DNA of 64,000 nt from Pleurostoma richardsiae (lineage: Eukaryota > Ascomycota > Sordariomycetes > Calosphaeriales > Pleurostomataceae): positions 496,001 to 560,000 of the forward strand of contig JANBVO010000004.1 of the NCBI GenBank assembly GCA_030052745.1. Reading direction: 5' to 3'. Under the pieces are notes generated by a model, which was not told the DNA's origin, made no database searches, and saw nothing but the letters and a program-made list of their open reading frames with translations. Every line of letters begins with the position of its first letter. Within the stretch, counting starts at the first letter, position 1. This document shows, piece after piece, positions 31,531 to 46,340 of the stretch. Position numbers and translations under genes: made by a program.

Positions 31531-34500
31531 ATGGCCGCCTCCTCCATCACCCCCGCTCAAGCTGAGCTGATCAGGTATAAATACGCCTGCCGCCGTGCCT
31601 GCTGTCTGATACCCTGCTAACTCGCTTTGAAGCTCCTTGACGCCTGATGAGGTGCCCATCAAGCTGCGCTGTGCCATCTGCAGCAAGCTCGCCGTCAACG
31701 CCTTTCGGCTACCATGCTGCGAACAGGCGATCTGTGAGACATGTGAGTGTCTTTATATCATTCATGTCATTGCAGACGTTTACTAAACCCGACTGTAGGC
31801 CAGTCTACTCTCCCCTCGTCATGCCCAGTTTGCGAACACGCGCCTCTCTCTGCCGATGACTGCAAGCCGCATAAGAACCTCCGGACCACCATTAGGGTAT
31901 TCCTTAAAACAGAAGAGAAGAAGCGTGGTGGATCGCATCCGAAAGAGTCAGAAGAGCCGACGCCAACCACCACCCCAGTCGAGCCTAAGCCAGCCCCTGT
32001 ACCAGTCGTAGCCGATAAATCCGAGGCTGCGGATGGCTCCCAAGAGACGAGCGAAGATGTTCATACCGCGGGAGATGCTGCAGCTGCTGATCAGCCCTCG
32101 GTGCCTGAGGTGAATGGCGCGCGAGAAGTGTCTATTGCTCAGCCACAAGAGCAGTCGGACGAGAAGGTGTGTGGTCTTTCATATTCTGGTCTATGCTGTC
32201 TGAGTCTAACAAAATGCTAGGACGTCTCGCAACCAGAACAAGCCCAGGAAGACCGCGAAGAATCAGAAGATGCCGACGACGTTGAGATCATCTTACATCG
32301 GAAGGAAGATCAGCTCGAAAATGGCGACAGTGGCGAACATACGATGGGAGCTGTTGATGGCGATGACAATGGAGCAGGCGGCCAGCAGGACGGTCAACAG
32401 GGAGCCGTGTTCGCTGGTGGAGTCGGTTTTGACTCCGCCAACGGTCAATTTTCGAACATGAACTTTGGCGGCGGCGACTTCAACCAGATGCAGATGATGA
32501 TGGCCATGCAGAACGGCATGCCACCAAATGCCTTTGGCGCATTCCCGATGATGGGTAAGTTCGACTTGCTACAATATTTGCGATGAACGCTTCGGCTGAC
32601 CCGAGTTCGTGTTACAGGAATGGGCATGGACCCCATGATGATGCAGAACATGTACATGAGCGGTGGCTTCGGATCACAAGGCATGGGCATGAGCGGCATG
32701 AATATGGGCATGGGAGGGTTCAACGGTGGTGTCGGTTCGGGCTCCGATAATAACTGGAACGGACAGCAATCATGGAATGTCGGCCAAGATAATTTCAATC
32801 ATCCAAATGCTTCGGGCATGGGCAACGGTGATTATGGCTCATTTAACTCTGGCTTCCATACAGGATTCAATCAAGGTAATTTTGGTCACCAGGGCCAGTT
32901 CAATGATTACCGCGGAAACCGCTACGGCTACCAGCGCGGTGGGCGCTTCGGCCGCGGTGGCCGGGGAGGCTATGGCTTCAATCGCGGTGGATACGGATTT
33001 GGCGCCAACGGCAATCAACCCGGTCAAGGCTATGCGCCTTCCCAGTATCCCTCTGGGACGCCAGACCAGGCCTCAAATGGAGCCACCGTATCCGCCGCAA
33101 ACCAGGAAGGAGTCGACGAATATGGACGGACCATGCGCCCTGAGAAAGGAAACGACGAACAAGGCAGCACTGAAGGAAATGGTGGCGCGGCAACTAACAC
33201 GGAAGATGCTGGGGCTGTACCTGGCGGTGACAAAGCGGCCGATGAGGCAGCCTCTAGCAGCACTTCTGTCAAAGACGGAACACAAGCTGCAACACAATCC
33301 ATACCAACTCTTGGTGACTCGCGCTCCCCACAAGTTGGAGACTCTGTATCTGTTGGTGATCCCAGTATGGGACGAATCGGGACCCCGACAAATGGGTATC
33401 AGAACCACAACCGTGGTGTCAGCTCCGGAGGTATGCCTTCACCCGCGGTGCCAGCGGCCGACGTTCCCATAAATGCGCCGAAAGGCCCCAAGGCGATGCT
33501 ACAAGGCCTCCCGAACACCAGCCTTTTGAAACTCCGGGCAAGAGGTTACCTCATCCCAGGTGATAAAGTACAGAGTCCTAAGACGAATGGTGGGGGGTTC
33601 GCGAGCCCTGCCGCAGATGCTCCCGGCTCAAGGAGTAGTTCTCCTGGCGCTTCGAAGAGGCAGGATTCGGAGCATCGCGACCAGAGCGGAGAACGTGATA
33701 GAGATGCAGACAAAAGCCGCGACCGTCATGGCAGAGACCGGGATCGCTCCGAAACGCCTTCAAGCAGAGAATATAGCCGCAGCCGTGATCATAGGGACTC
33801 GCGAAAGCGTAGAAGACACCGCTCGCGGTCTGCATCTCTTGATGAGCGTGATGAAGACCGATATCACAGGAGACATCGCCGGAAGCACTCAACTTATGCT
33901 GAAGATGACGACCCAAAGTCTAGGCCGAGGGATGACAAATACGACGAGAGGTCTAGATCCGCCTCTCCTGACGAGTCGAAGCATTCGGGCCACCGTAGCC
34001 GAAAAGATCGTGATTCGAGGAGACGGAGAGATCGGGAAGACGAGCGCGAGCGAGACAGCGACTACGAATACCGTCGGAAGTCTAGTCATCGATCTCATAG
34101 GGACCGTGAATATGACCGTGACCGGGATGGAGAAAAGGAGAAAGACAAGGATCGGGCCAAGGATCGCACACGCAATCGTGACCGGGAGAAGGAGCGAGAT
34201 AGAGATCGCCGCCACCGGAGCAAGCGAACCTCAGCGGAACCGCCGACGCCTCGCGAGCCTGCCGATGACGAGTTCAATCCGCCTACTGCTCCCCGAGGGC
34301 CGAGCAGCTCCATCACAGGCGCAAAGGGGCTCGAGATCAAGGGCGCCAGTAGGAGATCTCGTGAAGCTGCCGAGTCGAGCCGGCGGTCTTCCGTGTCCTC
34401 CTCCAAGGTTCCGCCGACCGCTCCTGCTGCCGCGTCGGATCCTCACGCAGCGGAGCGTGAAGCGAGAAACCGGGAGAGACTCTTGAGAGAGACGCAGCGA

Positions 34501-34659
34501 CTGGCTGGCCTTACGGGATCCAAGCGCAGGAGCGATGATGGGGAGGAAGCCAAGCGGAGCAGGCGCAAAGGCCGCAGAGGTGAGGTGGTGACGGCCGACG
34601 ACGAAGAGGCGCGAATGAGACGACTTGAAGCAGAGAGAGAGAGATCGCGATGGGGCTAA
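31531..34659 (+). CDS. RING (RBBP6/Mpe1-like C4C4) protein with RS/RD-rich tail
   Basis: Five exons (31531-31574, 31633-31742, 31799-32166, 32221-32554, 32618-34659) give 965 aa. The second of two close ATGs was chosen for its better context; the first, at 31522, would add three residues. Residues 28-63 form an all-cysteine RING (CAIC...PCC...CETC...CPVC) like those of RBBP6/Mpe1 and CNOT4, but the DWNN domain and zinc knuckle of Mpe1 are absent. A Pro/Glu-rich linker follows, then Met/Gly/Asn/Gln-rich low complexity (about 235-360) and an RGG-like FGRGGRGGYGF patch. From about 540 onward comes a long RS/RD/KE-repetitive region as in splicing factors, ending in RMRRLEAERERSRWG. A nuclear E3 ligase role in RNA processing is inferred, not shown. 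Confidence 0.82.
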
Positions 34660-35471
34660 AATCCCGGAAGTGTTATAAGGGGGCTGGGCACGGTTGCTAT
34701 GCATGGCGTCTCGCCGTTTGGGGTTTGCGGCCAGCTGGAGGTCTCGATTATCAAAGATCCCCACGGCTGTCGTTGATACCGCTCCACCAGAGACTCTAAA
34801 GAATCAGAGAGCCAGAGACTGAGGCGCCAAAAGGGTATCTCTTTGTAGGGACTTTAGCAAGGGAAGCCAAACGAAAAGCTCTGTAATTGTATTGCTAGAG
34901 GGTGTATTCATCACCAGAAAGAAGACACAGCAATTCCGATTAGGACACCCCGGAAGAGTTTCCCGGAAATTGTTCTTTACTACTACTTACGGATTGCAGA
35001 TAATTGATACATTGCTCTTCCCAATTGATTTGTTCTTCCTCTGCACACCCGTTTTCTTTTAGCTCAGTAAGTTATTGGGTTGTTGGGCATGTATACGAGC
35101 ATGGCCCAGACGGCAACGCGGTCATTTCGGGGGGTGGCATGTCATTTGCCGTGAGCCAGCATGTCCGCTGCGTCGGCTTAGACTTCAGACATGGAGTCTT
35201 CCAGCATCCTCTCTTGTCTGGTGCGGACTTGGACGAAACATGACGAACGTTAGACCTGCCACCGATTCGGCCGAAGACAGCAGACTTCGTCCACGTTTAT
35301 ATACGATAAACGCGAAGATGTCATCGACACACGAGAACGTAGCATGAAGAAAGCGAACGCCGCGCGCTGTCGGGTTCTGGACGTGAAACCTCTCACCTTC
35401 TGGCCACTCGGTAGAGCCACAGACTTCACCTCTACGCTGATCGATCTGGCTCGGAGGTGATGCGCAGCATA
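34660..35471. other. Convergent intergenic region, RING gene / hydrolase
   Basis: 812 bp between stops of convergent genes. Short frames only; they look non-coding. Nothing else was seen. Confidence 0.5.
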
Positions 35472-36395
35472 TCATCCGAGCATGGTCACGATCGCGTCCA
35501 TGATCTCGTCCACTTTATGAAATGCCAGACTAAGATGGGACTCGTCTGGCTCAACCTTCAGCTGCGCGTTGGGTATCATACCCGCAGCCTTCTCTGCCAT
35601 CCTGAGGGGAATATTGATGTCCTTGCCGCCATGGTACATAAGCAGCTTGCCCTCCTCCACCTGCAACTCAGCCAGCTCAAACCCCCAAGGGCTTCCAAAC
35701 AGCTTGGCTTCGCACGCCCAACCCTCGGCTCCGTCGCAGAAAGCCTCCCGTGCGCTCTTGACGATGAGCTTGAGGATTTTGCCGTCATCAGCTTGGGCGA
35801 TCTCCTCTTCCGGGCCGCCCTTGAAGGCGAGCGCGAGCGTATTCTCCAGGCGCTCGGGATGGTCGCGATCGCGAGCCTGCTTTCCTACGCTCCAGTCGGA
35901 CACATACGAGACCAGACGCGGTACGTACGGCGCCACGCTGAAGAGGATGCGGTTCGAGAGCATCATCCCGCTCATGCCGAGCTCGCAGGGGTACATGCCC
36001 GAGACGACAACGGTGCCGGCCAGGCGAGACGGCGGGATCTCGTGGACGCAGGCCAGCGCGTAGGGCCCGCCGCCCGAAACCCCCATGACCACAAAGCGCT
36101 GGATGCCCAAGTGATCGGCCAAGGCGAGGACGTCTCGAGCGAAAGATGCTAAACTGGCCTGGGCATTGTAGCTGGAACCGCCGTACCCAGGCCGACTGAC
36201 GGCAACGATGCGGACGCCTCGCTTTAGTGCACCATCGTGTGCTGCTTGCCCCTCATAGTGAGACCCTGGGGAGCCGTGGAAGTAGAAGGCTGTTGATGGT
36301 TGATCAGACTCGGGGGATTGTGTCGGTGGGAGCCCGTAGAAAGCGTAGCAGAGGGTGCGGCCGTCTGGCAACACAAAGGACTGCGCTTCTGTCAT
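35472..36395 (-). CDS. Alpha/beta-hydrolase fold protein
   Basis: An intronless 307-aa soluble hydrolase. Catalytic landmarks are complete: the oxyanion motif HGSPGSH (40-46), the nucleophile elbow GVSGGG with S107, the acid D259 in MYHGGKD, and the histidine H287 in DESHLS. SRPGYGGSS at 67-75 is typical of esterase/lipase-like members related to proline iminopeptidases and epoxide hydrolases, but the substrate cannot be told. There is no signal peptide or membrane segment, so it is probably cytosolic. The ATG chosen gives MTEAQSFVLPDGRTLCYAFYG, which matches the usual start of this family (DGR.L.Y..YG). Confidence 0.9.
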   Translation of the reverse strand: MTEAQSFVLPDGRTLCYAFYGLPPTQSPESDQPSTAFYFHGSPGSHYEGQAAHDGALKRGVRIVAVSRPGYGGSSYNAQASLASFARDVLALADHLGIQRFVVMGVSGGGPYALACVHEIPPSRLAGTVVVSGMYPCELGMSGMMLSNRILFSVAPYVPRLVSYVSDWSVGKQARDRDHPERLENTLALAFKGGPEEEIAQADDGKILKLIVKSAREAFCDGAEGWACEAKLFGSPWGFELAELQVEEGKLLMYHGGKDINIPLRMAEKAAGMIPNAQLKVEPDESHLSLAFHKVDEIMDAIVTMLG

Positions 36396-37472
36396 CTTGT
36401 CCGCTTGTCCACAAGAGAGGACAGCGTGCGGGAAACCTGGGGCGGTGATGATGAAGGCTAAGCCACAAGGAGCAAGCGAAAGAGGTCAAAATACTAAGAC
36501 GCGGTTTTCAAGACTTTATTCTTGTCTGTCTAGTGATAGATACCCCGTGTCTAGTATATGTTAGGTAGTTATAGTTGATGCGGTGTTGTTTTGTCGCTCC
36601 GACGGCACAGCTAACCATCCGTCAGGAAGCATGTAGCGAGGATCTAGTGCACTGCAATGTGTTGGTGGCATGACGAACTCACATGTTTAGATATCTACAC
36701 ACTCACACATATACCTCACTTCACCTAATTTGAGAACTGTCGCAGCTGATATTTGTACATAACGTTGATATCACGCAGGTATAGGAAGCCCCGTGTCGTC
36801 GTCTGGAAAGGGCTGAACGAGTCGCGGTCCATGGTCCCTGAAGCTACATGGATCCATCCATCCACAAGCGACAAGGGCCCTTGAAGGCTAAATGAGACTT
36901 TGTTGGGCACCCGACGATGGCCTGGAATTTCAAGATGGATAGTTCTTCTTCTGTCACATTGGGTTACAGATGAGTGGCTCATTAGCGGCAGACACTGCTG
37001 ACTTGAATGAAAAGGTCAGGATCGCCATGGAAGCCGATTCGGGAGGCGACGAAGGGGTAAAGCGGTCCAAACTGGTTTGAACTCTTACATACCCAACTAG
37101 AGGTAGGTGGTAGCCATCAAATAATAATAACCCGGCTGCCGAATCAGGCGGTCTACGCGGTCTAATAAGCCGTCGCTGGGGCATCCCAGCAGGCGGCCAC
37201 CAAGGGAGAACAGAAGCGGGGTTCTGATGACCGGCCAAGGCGATGTCATCCTCCTTCACTGCCTATCAGCTCACTATCAGTCAGTCGGTCACGGCTAGCG
37301 GAGACAGATGGTTAGACTCCAAACCGCCCAACACTTCGACTCTCCTCTACACCTAACCTCGCATCCAAATTCGACAACATCTAGAACCTAGTTCTCTCAG
37401 TTTACCGCCGGAGAACATACGTTCAGCAGCCTCGAGGAAACACCGCAGCTGCGTTACATGTAGCCAGCCGCC
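36396..37472. promoter_or_regulatory. Divergent intergenic region, hydrolase / septin-like GTPase
   Basis: 1,077 bp between divergent start codons, presumably both promoters. Short frames on either strand show no domain. No repeats or RNA genes recognised. Confidence 0.5.
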
Positions 37473-39865
37473 ATGCGCCCGCTTCCCGGTGACGACGCCG
37501 TCATGGGGCGCCCCCGCGCGTCCGATAACGATACGACGCCGTCCGCCTTCCAGCATCCCGCGAGCTCCCAGATGACCTACTTCCTCGCCGACGAGGCTGC
37601 TATCGACGCGTCGGCCGAGCTGACCCCTTCGACGCCCCTCCTGCGCGCCCGCGACTGCCGGAAGCCCAACCCTCATGATCCCGCCGAGTCCGGAGTGGGC
37701 TTATCGCCGCACGCCGGCCCTGGCGATAAGGACGTGGGGCAGAAGGTCCCCAGCAGCCATCACCAGCAGCACTACGACGTCGAGAAAGCCGCAGGCGACG
37801 GCGACTCCTCTTCGGTGTCGGAATCGTCGCCGCGGTCAAAAAGCAGTGGTGCGGAGTCGTCTACCGCGCACGCCGCCGCGGCCGCCCTGCTGTCCCAGCC
37901 CATGACGCCCATCATGCTGGGAACATCCGGGCCGGCGTCATCCGCACTGAGCAGCGCTTCGTCGCGGAGGAACTCGTTCGTGGGGTCATTATCCGAGGAG
38001 GTCGGCAGCCAGGCCCTCAGCTTCAGCGAGGAGGCGGAGAGGGAGCAGGCGTTGAGCAGCATGATGGACAGCGGCAGCGCCCCGCAGCTCATTATGCCCA
38101 GCATCAAGATGCCCAGCCGGCGCCCATTTACAGACGAGGGGAAGCGCATGGGACGGTTGAAGGTGCTTGTTGCAGGCGACTCAGGTATGCTCAAAACAGA
38201 CACTGCCCCTGCTTTGGCCCTAGAGCAGTCCCCCGTCCCTCTGTTGCCAATGCCGCTGACGTGATGCTGCATACAGGTGTTGGGAAGACGTCCCTCATCA
38301 AAGCCATAGTGCAGTCCTGCGAGCATATTGTACACGTCGATCCCATCGGCCCGTCGCAGTCATCGCTGGCATCTAGTAGAGCAAGCCTACGGCATAAGAG
38401 GGGAAGACCCTCAAAGGGAGAGAACAGTACGAATCAGATCACTGAGATACACGCCAGCACCAAGCCTTACCCGGAATGGTGGTCGGATCTGGACGATTTC
38501 CGCGTTCTCAAGAGGAGAAAGAGTCTAGGCGATACTGTCTTAGACAGGAATGTCTGCTTCGTTGATACCCCTGGATATGGATACGGTTCTTCTGTGTGTA
38601 TCGCCGTAACTGTCCGAGTGACTGTCCCGCTAACAGATACCACCAGAGTATGGACACTATCACGCCGGTAGTGCGGTACGTCGAGTCGCACTTTGAGAGA
38701 GTCCAGTCGAACGCCACTGGCGAAGCGGAGCTCCTCAATATGCTAGGCGGGGATGGAGGCTCGCAAGTTGATGTCGTCTTTTATATCGTTCATAAGAGTG
38801 AGACGAACCCTGAAAATTTCTGTGAGGTATTCGCTTCTAACCATCATCCCAGAGCTCAAGCCGGTAGATCTACAGTACTTGAGGATGCTTGCACCTCTAA
38901 CTAACGTGATCCCTCTGCTCGCGCAGGCGGACACCATGTCGCCGGAAGAAGTCTCACAGAGGAAAGACCGTATAAGCTGCGAACTCCACGAAGCCAAAAT
39001 ACGACCGTTCACCTTCAGTACTTCCTCAGCGGGGTTTAACGGTGCTGGTTCATTACCATATGCTATTTCAAGCGCACCAGGCTCCGACCACGAGACCATG
39101 GATGCCAGCCTGCTTATGAGCCCCGACTACGTCCAGCCGCTGATTCCTACAGAACTCTCCGCACTCGTTGAGCGCGTATTCTGCGAGAACGGCGCGTCCT
39201 GGTTGCGACATTCCGCAGCTCGGAAGTATTTGCAGTGGAGGAGCTCGGACAATCCCTCGAGACCCCGGGCGCTATACCGGCCCCTGAGCCTTCCTAATAA
39301 TGGGCACATGTCCATAACAGCGCAGGCCCCCGTCCTGACGCCGCCCATGGGTGCTACGTCCTCATACGCGCTGGCGCGCATCGCCGACCACACGCAACGG
39401 GAGGAGCGCCTAGCACAGATCCGCCTGGCAAACTGGGCCTCGGAGTTGCAGCGCAGCCTCGCCAACGAACGGGCCCGCTACGAGGCCCTCGCCCGCAGCG
39501 AGAGGGCCATATGGTTGACGGAGAAGCTGAACGATTGCGTCCTAGACGGGACGCTTGTCGCCGTCGAACCACTGGACAGCACCCGGGACCGGAGTGTCTC
39601 ACGCATCCGAGAGAAGATACGCCGGAAGCTCGCGGGCGAAAGAGATCCATCGGGTGGCGTAGGGCCCATGCGGCACCACGACCCGCTGGGGCTGCTCGAG
39701 GTCGCGGCGGACCTGAAGGCCAAGGGGTGGGTGGCGCTCGAGGTGGTAGGGAGCTTGGGCGTGCTGGGCGGGCTCGCGCTGTGGATGGCGAAGCACTACT
39801 GGCACATCCAGGCGTATGAGTGGGTTATTGGGGAGTGGTATAAGTTCTGGTACGGAGAGCGGTGA
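37473..39865 (+). CDS. Septin-like GTPase with C-terminal membrane segment
   Basis: Four exons (37473-38184, 38277-38595, 38637-38797, 38853-39865) give 734 aa; each junction restores conserved sequence. The first ~225 residues are low-complexity Ser/Ala-rich. The GTPase core has the P-loop GDSGVGKT (235-242), DTPGYG (334-339, septin form of G3) and AQAD (421-424) in the place of the septin AKAD. It lacks the usual C-terminal coiled coil. Instead it ends in a charged helix followed by a hydrophobic stretch (about 690-710, LGVLGGLALWM) and an aromatic tail, consistent with tail anchoring. Not one of the core septins (Cdc3/10/11/12, AspE). A membrane-linked GTPase role is inferred. The splice donor after DTPGYGYGSS was picked by phase and is the least certain. 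Confidence 0.8.
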
Positions 39866-40639
39866 CTTTAATGAAGGAGGCTTGCAGAGAATTGGTCGAG
39901 GATGGCTGCTGGAGTCAGGTTTGCAAGGAGAACGGAGCAGAACGGGCTGTGAGGCCGCCATGAAGCTGTGAAGAAACGGTAGGTACGGTGTAGGACCTTG
40001 GCTAACCTTACGCTGCTCTTACCTGTGTACTCGGTCATCGATAGAGGAATCCCAACCATGTTATTGAGACTGCAGGGTATTTCGAGGCTTGTGATGCTTG
40101 GAGGGAGATTCAGTGCAGTCAAAAAGGTCCAACCACCTTACCTAAGCAAGCTGCGCGCTGCTCTCAGTCATCGTCGTGACCTTTCTTTCTGCTTCTCTCC
40201 TCTCTGGGAATTTCCCACAGTAGCATTTCTCTCCTTTCAATTCCCACCAAACACACACTATTGGTGACATACTGGGTCCAAGGCTGAAGCGCGCGCTACT
40301 CATCAACCATTTAATTAGCGCCACAAGCGCCACCACATTCTCAGTACCCACTCAAATACGTTGCCTTCACGCTGAATCCCCTCGACCTCTCACCCTGCAA
40401 ACAAAAAAGTCACGGCACCGGCAGGACAGGGCGACCGGGCTAGAATAGAGTGAGGCGGCATCGGTCTTCGCGCCGCATGGGATTCTTCCTGTTCGTCTCA
40501 CTCGCATACACTCTTTGGACTTCTTTCTTCTCCCCACTCCTTCTTCTTTCTTCTCGTGAGTTCCCCTTGCGTGTCCCAACTTCGCCTAACCGTCACACAA
40601 CCATCATCTCTCAGTGACCGCTCGTCGCGTTCGGCCATC
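39866..40639. promoter_or_regulatory. Promoter and leader of poly(A) polymerase
   Basis: 774 bp. The final 150 bp are strongly pyrimidine-rich, as expected near the transcription start, and include a candidate leader intron. No coding frame is supported. Confidence 0.5.
40556..40614 (+). other. Candidate 5'-UTR intron of poly(A) polymerase gene
   Basis: Begins with a consensus donor GTGAGT, has a branch-like CTAAC 26-30 nt before the end, and ends in CTCAG, 25 nt before the ATG. Its 59-nt length fits the other introns in this window. It cannot be confirmed without RNA. Confidence 0.4.
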
Positions 40640-42857
<2,218 letters not shown>

Positions 42858-44236
42858 AGATCGCAGTGCGAAATACGCTTTGCTCGACCGCCGCCGCATA
42901 CAGTTTCCTTTGTTCCGCAACTGCCCAACGCTGCGGTGCGCAGTGCTAGCCATCGAGATGGAACGGTGAATCCTAACGGAACCGTTCGACCGAACGGCCC
43001 ATTCGGGAATCGTTTGTGTGATACTAACAGACAGATGTGAGACCTCCACTGTGAGGCCGATGTCCGCCCCCCGCACCGCCATCGCTCACTGCTTTCGACT
43101 ACGAGGTGAGAATAGCCTCGATTATTAAAGAAGATGCGGTGCGTAACTCAGGGAGACTTCCCCTCTGAGGATGCGGAATCCTTCACGCTACTCTTGCTCA
43201 GAGCTTATCAAGACCCGATAGACATGGAGATATCAGTGATACCTCTCGAGGATCTGGAGTCAGGAACCAGTTTGCTTGGGGCAAGGACACCTCGATACCC
43301 CTGGCGAGCCCAGCCTCGCAGTTTGTGTTGATGTGTAGAACAGATCAGTCTGACAGATAGGTTGGGGGAGAAGACATCTGCTTACAAGACGACACAGAGA
43401 GGCCCAGCAGCCAGCCGTAGGCTGATCAGGCTAGATAGCTGGCTGGATTTGTAGTCTAGAGCAGTCTCGTCAGCACAATAGAAATCGCATTTCGAGGCAC
43501 AAGTGCCTCATGACAATATTATCACTCTTTGCACTTTTCATGCGTTCGGGCTGGCCATGACGCTGTTGATATCTATTGTACCTGACATTACCAGACAGCA
43601 TACCACTTTTGGCAAGACACTGTCTCCAGGTCTCAAATGGTTCCTACCATGTCAGCCGGCTGGTCTCAGAAGCCTATAACCAGGCACCAAGTCGCCCGCT
43701 CTTTATCTTCGATAGGTGTGGAACAATACAAGTTATCGGTCAGCCCCTCCAGACCGTTCCTTTGCCCAGCACCAGAGCAATATCCAGTCGCTCGTCCGGG
43801 TCTATGCGTCGTGCTTTTGAACGCGAAAGTGACGGATATCAATCCCGCTTATACTTCTTTAAGCGGCCCTAGAGACGCCAGTCGCAGCGGCGACGTTGGT
43901 GTCCATCCGTTACACACGTATCGCGTTGGCCGGGTGTTGCGCATGGCTTGCCAAGCGGGATACTGCGTCAGCATGGGCATCACAGCTCCGGTAGCGGATG
44001 GACTCGATGAGCTATGCCTGACAAGTAGGCACTCCCAGTTGGACCATGCCAACTTCCTCTGATGAGAATGTTGGCTGACGAGCCAGACCCCCGGAATGCA
44101 GCCGTCAGCTTGAGGTCATGAGACTCGAGAGCTCCGGACAGAGGTGTGGCTGGCAGAACAGACACCACGCCGCCAAGATGCTTCGAGCAGTCAACCATCT
44201 CGTTCATGCGGTTCGTTCAGTTGGTAGCGGGCGGCT
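42858..44236. other. Convergent intergenic region, poly(A) polymerase / DML1
   Basis: 1.38 kb between convergent stops. Reading frames up to about 140 codons exist on the plus strand near 43640-44060, but their translations look random and have no domain. No RNA gene or repeat noticed. Confidence 0.5.
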
Positions 44237-46011
44237 TTAGTCGTCCTCGCCCTCGTCGCTGCCGCTTGACCAACCCTCATGGTACTCGTCCGCCATCTCA
44301 GCAAGGTCGTTGCTCAGGGTCTCCCGATCTTCAAGGCCGATCGAGCGCATGACAGTGGAGCGCAGGGTGCGCAGCCGCCCGGACAGGGCGGTGTCCGTAG
44401 ACAGGGAAGTAGTCACTGCCATGCTGCCCTCTAGGGAGTTCCCTGCTTCGTCTTTGAATATTTTGGGGAAACTGTCCAGAAGAGGAAAGCTCAGCAGCGA
44501 TTTGTATCTGGAGATTGTTAGCATGGGCGTCGTGGCATTAGAGACGGGACTCTATATCGCTGGTGAGCTCACCTTCTGCTGATCGGCTCTCGGCGAGGCC
44601 GGCGGCGCAGGTCATCATCGCCCTCGTCGTCAGGGGCATCAGTCATCTCATCGTCTTCCGGCTTCTCACCCCGGGTGGCTAGGACCTGACTGAAGATATG
44701 TGGCTTTGAGAATCCGTTTTGTCGATGATATGTTTCCAGATCATCCGAGGGTTTGAAGTCAACATCCAGTCGCAGGCCGTCGGCCGGCTTGTCGCCGATG
44801 TCCTCGCTGTGCGGGACGCGATTAGCCTTGGAGATGCTCATCTGCAGGTTCGCCACGGTCTGTCTGCCGTGGACGTTGAGAAGGTCGGAGATCGTGCCGA
44901 GATTGTCGCGGTTGGCCATGTCCTTGAGCCGTGACGGGAGTGTCACGCTCTCCATGGCCGCAGAGAGGAGCGCGGAAGTATGCCACTGTGAGGAGGCATC
45001 CAGGATGACGCCACTCCCTCTCAGTGTCTGGGGTAGGGCTAGAGGAATCAAAAGCGAGGCCTGCTTGTATAGTTCCACCATAGTCTTGGCTTTGTTGACT
45101 AGACGAAGCAGACGTTTCTCCTGCAAAAAAATGTCAGCGTGATATTCTGATTATGTGGCAGTATGCCAGCCTCGTCATACCCGGGGTATTCCTTGGAAGG
45201 AATCTTGCAACCCCCAAGCCCATATCGTGGTCTTTCCATACTCATCACGGAGACGCTCTATGTAGCGGGACGCAAAGCCTCCCCATGCATCATCGATAGT
45301 GGTCAAGATCTGAATGCCTTGCATGTGGTCTGCCTCTTCAGCAAATGGCCTCAAGTCGCGGTCGAGGAGATCATGCTCCTTGTCCAGCGACGCAAACAGG
45401 TCCTCGCCACTGGACCACTTCTCAAACGGGGCGATGGTCGAGTTGAGCTCGTACTCATTGAGCTGGACAATGGACCGCGGGTGAAAGAATACCCTGTTGA
45501 AGTCGGACCAATACCTCACAGTGCTGGTGGTCAGTTCAGGAGGCTCGAGTCCCTGCTCGAGGCTCCGCTGGTATGCGCTCGCTTCGATGGGCTGCTGTCT
45601 CTGCACAACAGTCGGCCCGTTCCTATTTCATCCCGGACCAGTGAGCATCACTGTCGACGACGAACCCAGAAGTGACATGGAGCCTCACCATAAAGATGAA
45701 GATTGCCCCTGGTCCTCGACTTCATAGAGGGCATTGATCTTCTTGAGCGAGCCAAAGCCACCCTTCAGGTCATAGATGACGGTCCGCGGCATAAACGTCT
45801 CAGAGCCATCGGCGCCGATGCCAGGTCTCCAGTGGACATCGTGATCGACCAGGGGCTGTTCATCTGCAGAGTATGTGAAGTACGACTCCTGGCCAATCGA
45901 TCAGTGATTATTTAGTAGACTGGCGCGGGAGAGGCAAACCTGGGCATTCCAGAAATGAGTCGCTAGATAGTTGCTTGACTGTCCAAGCTGGAGAGTGACT
46001 ATCTCATGCAT
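44237..46011 (-). CDS. DML1: Misato/DML1 family protein
   Basis: A tubulin/FtsZ-related protein needed for mitochondrial inheritance and distribution in yeast. Five exons (46011-45940, 45888-45689, 45622-45181, 45120-44573, 44507-44237) give 510 aa. The start [24 protein letters not shown] and the next block ([23 protein letters not shown]) are the family hallmark; the [13 protein letters not shown] segment corresponds to the tubulin nucleotide-binding start. [22 protein letters not shown] and [29 protein letters not shown] follow, the latter aligning with the tubulin signature region. The acidic insert before the last intron ([16 protein letters not shown]) is common in fungal copies. Divergent from the peroxiredoxin-like gene. 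Confidence 0.93.
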
Positions 46012-46340
46012 ACTTCTCACTTGCCGACGTCTATTATGGAAGCAGTTCTATTTCCTCCTGTTTTCCAATTTGATTTTGCTTCATTTCGTGATTATCAGTC
46101 AACTCAGCAGCAGAGGGTTCTTGATGTATTTCAAACCCAGGATCGCTTTTATGCATATCGGAATAAGCCAAAACCCCAACGAGTTCGCCACCATAAACGT
46201 TCCCGGCTTATCACAAAGCCGAGGACTCCGCGATATCGGGATTGCTCGGGTGTCGTTACAGGTGCATAAAGGAGCCGGAAGTCGCTCATCTTGCAACGCA
46301 AAGAACGGAGCAGCACCGGCCATAAAAGGACTCAGCAAAG
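46012..46340. promoter_or_regulatory. Divergent promoter, DML1 / peroxiredoxin-like gene
   Basis: A compact 329-bp region separates two divergent start codons. Relatively AT-rich; no specific site recognised. Confidence 0.55.
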
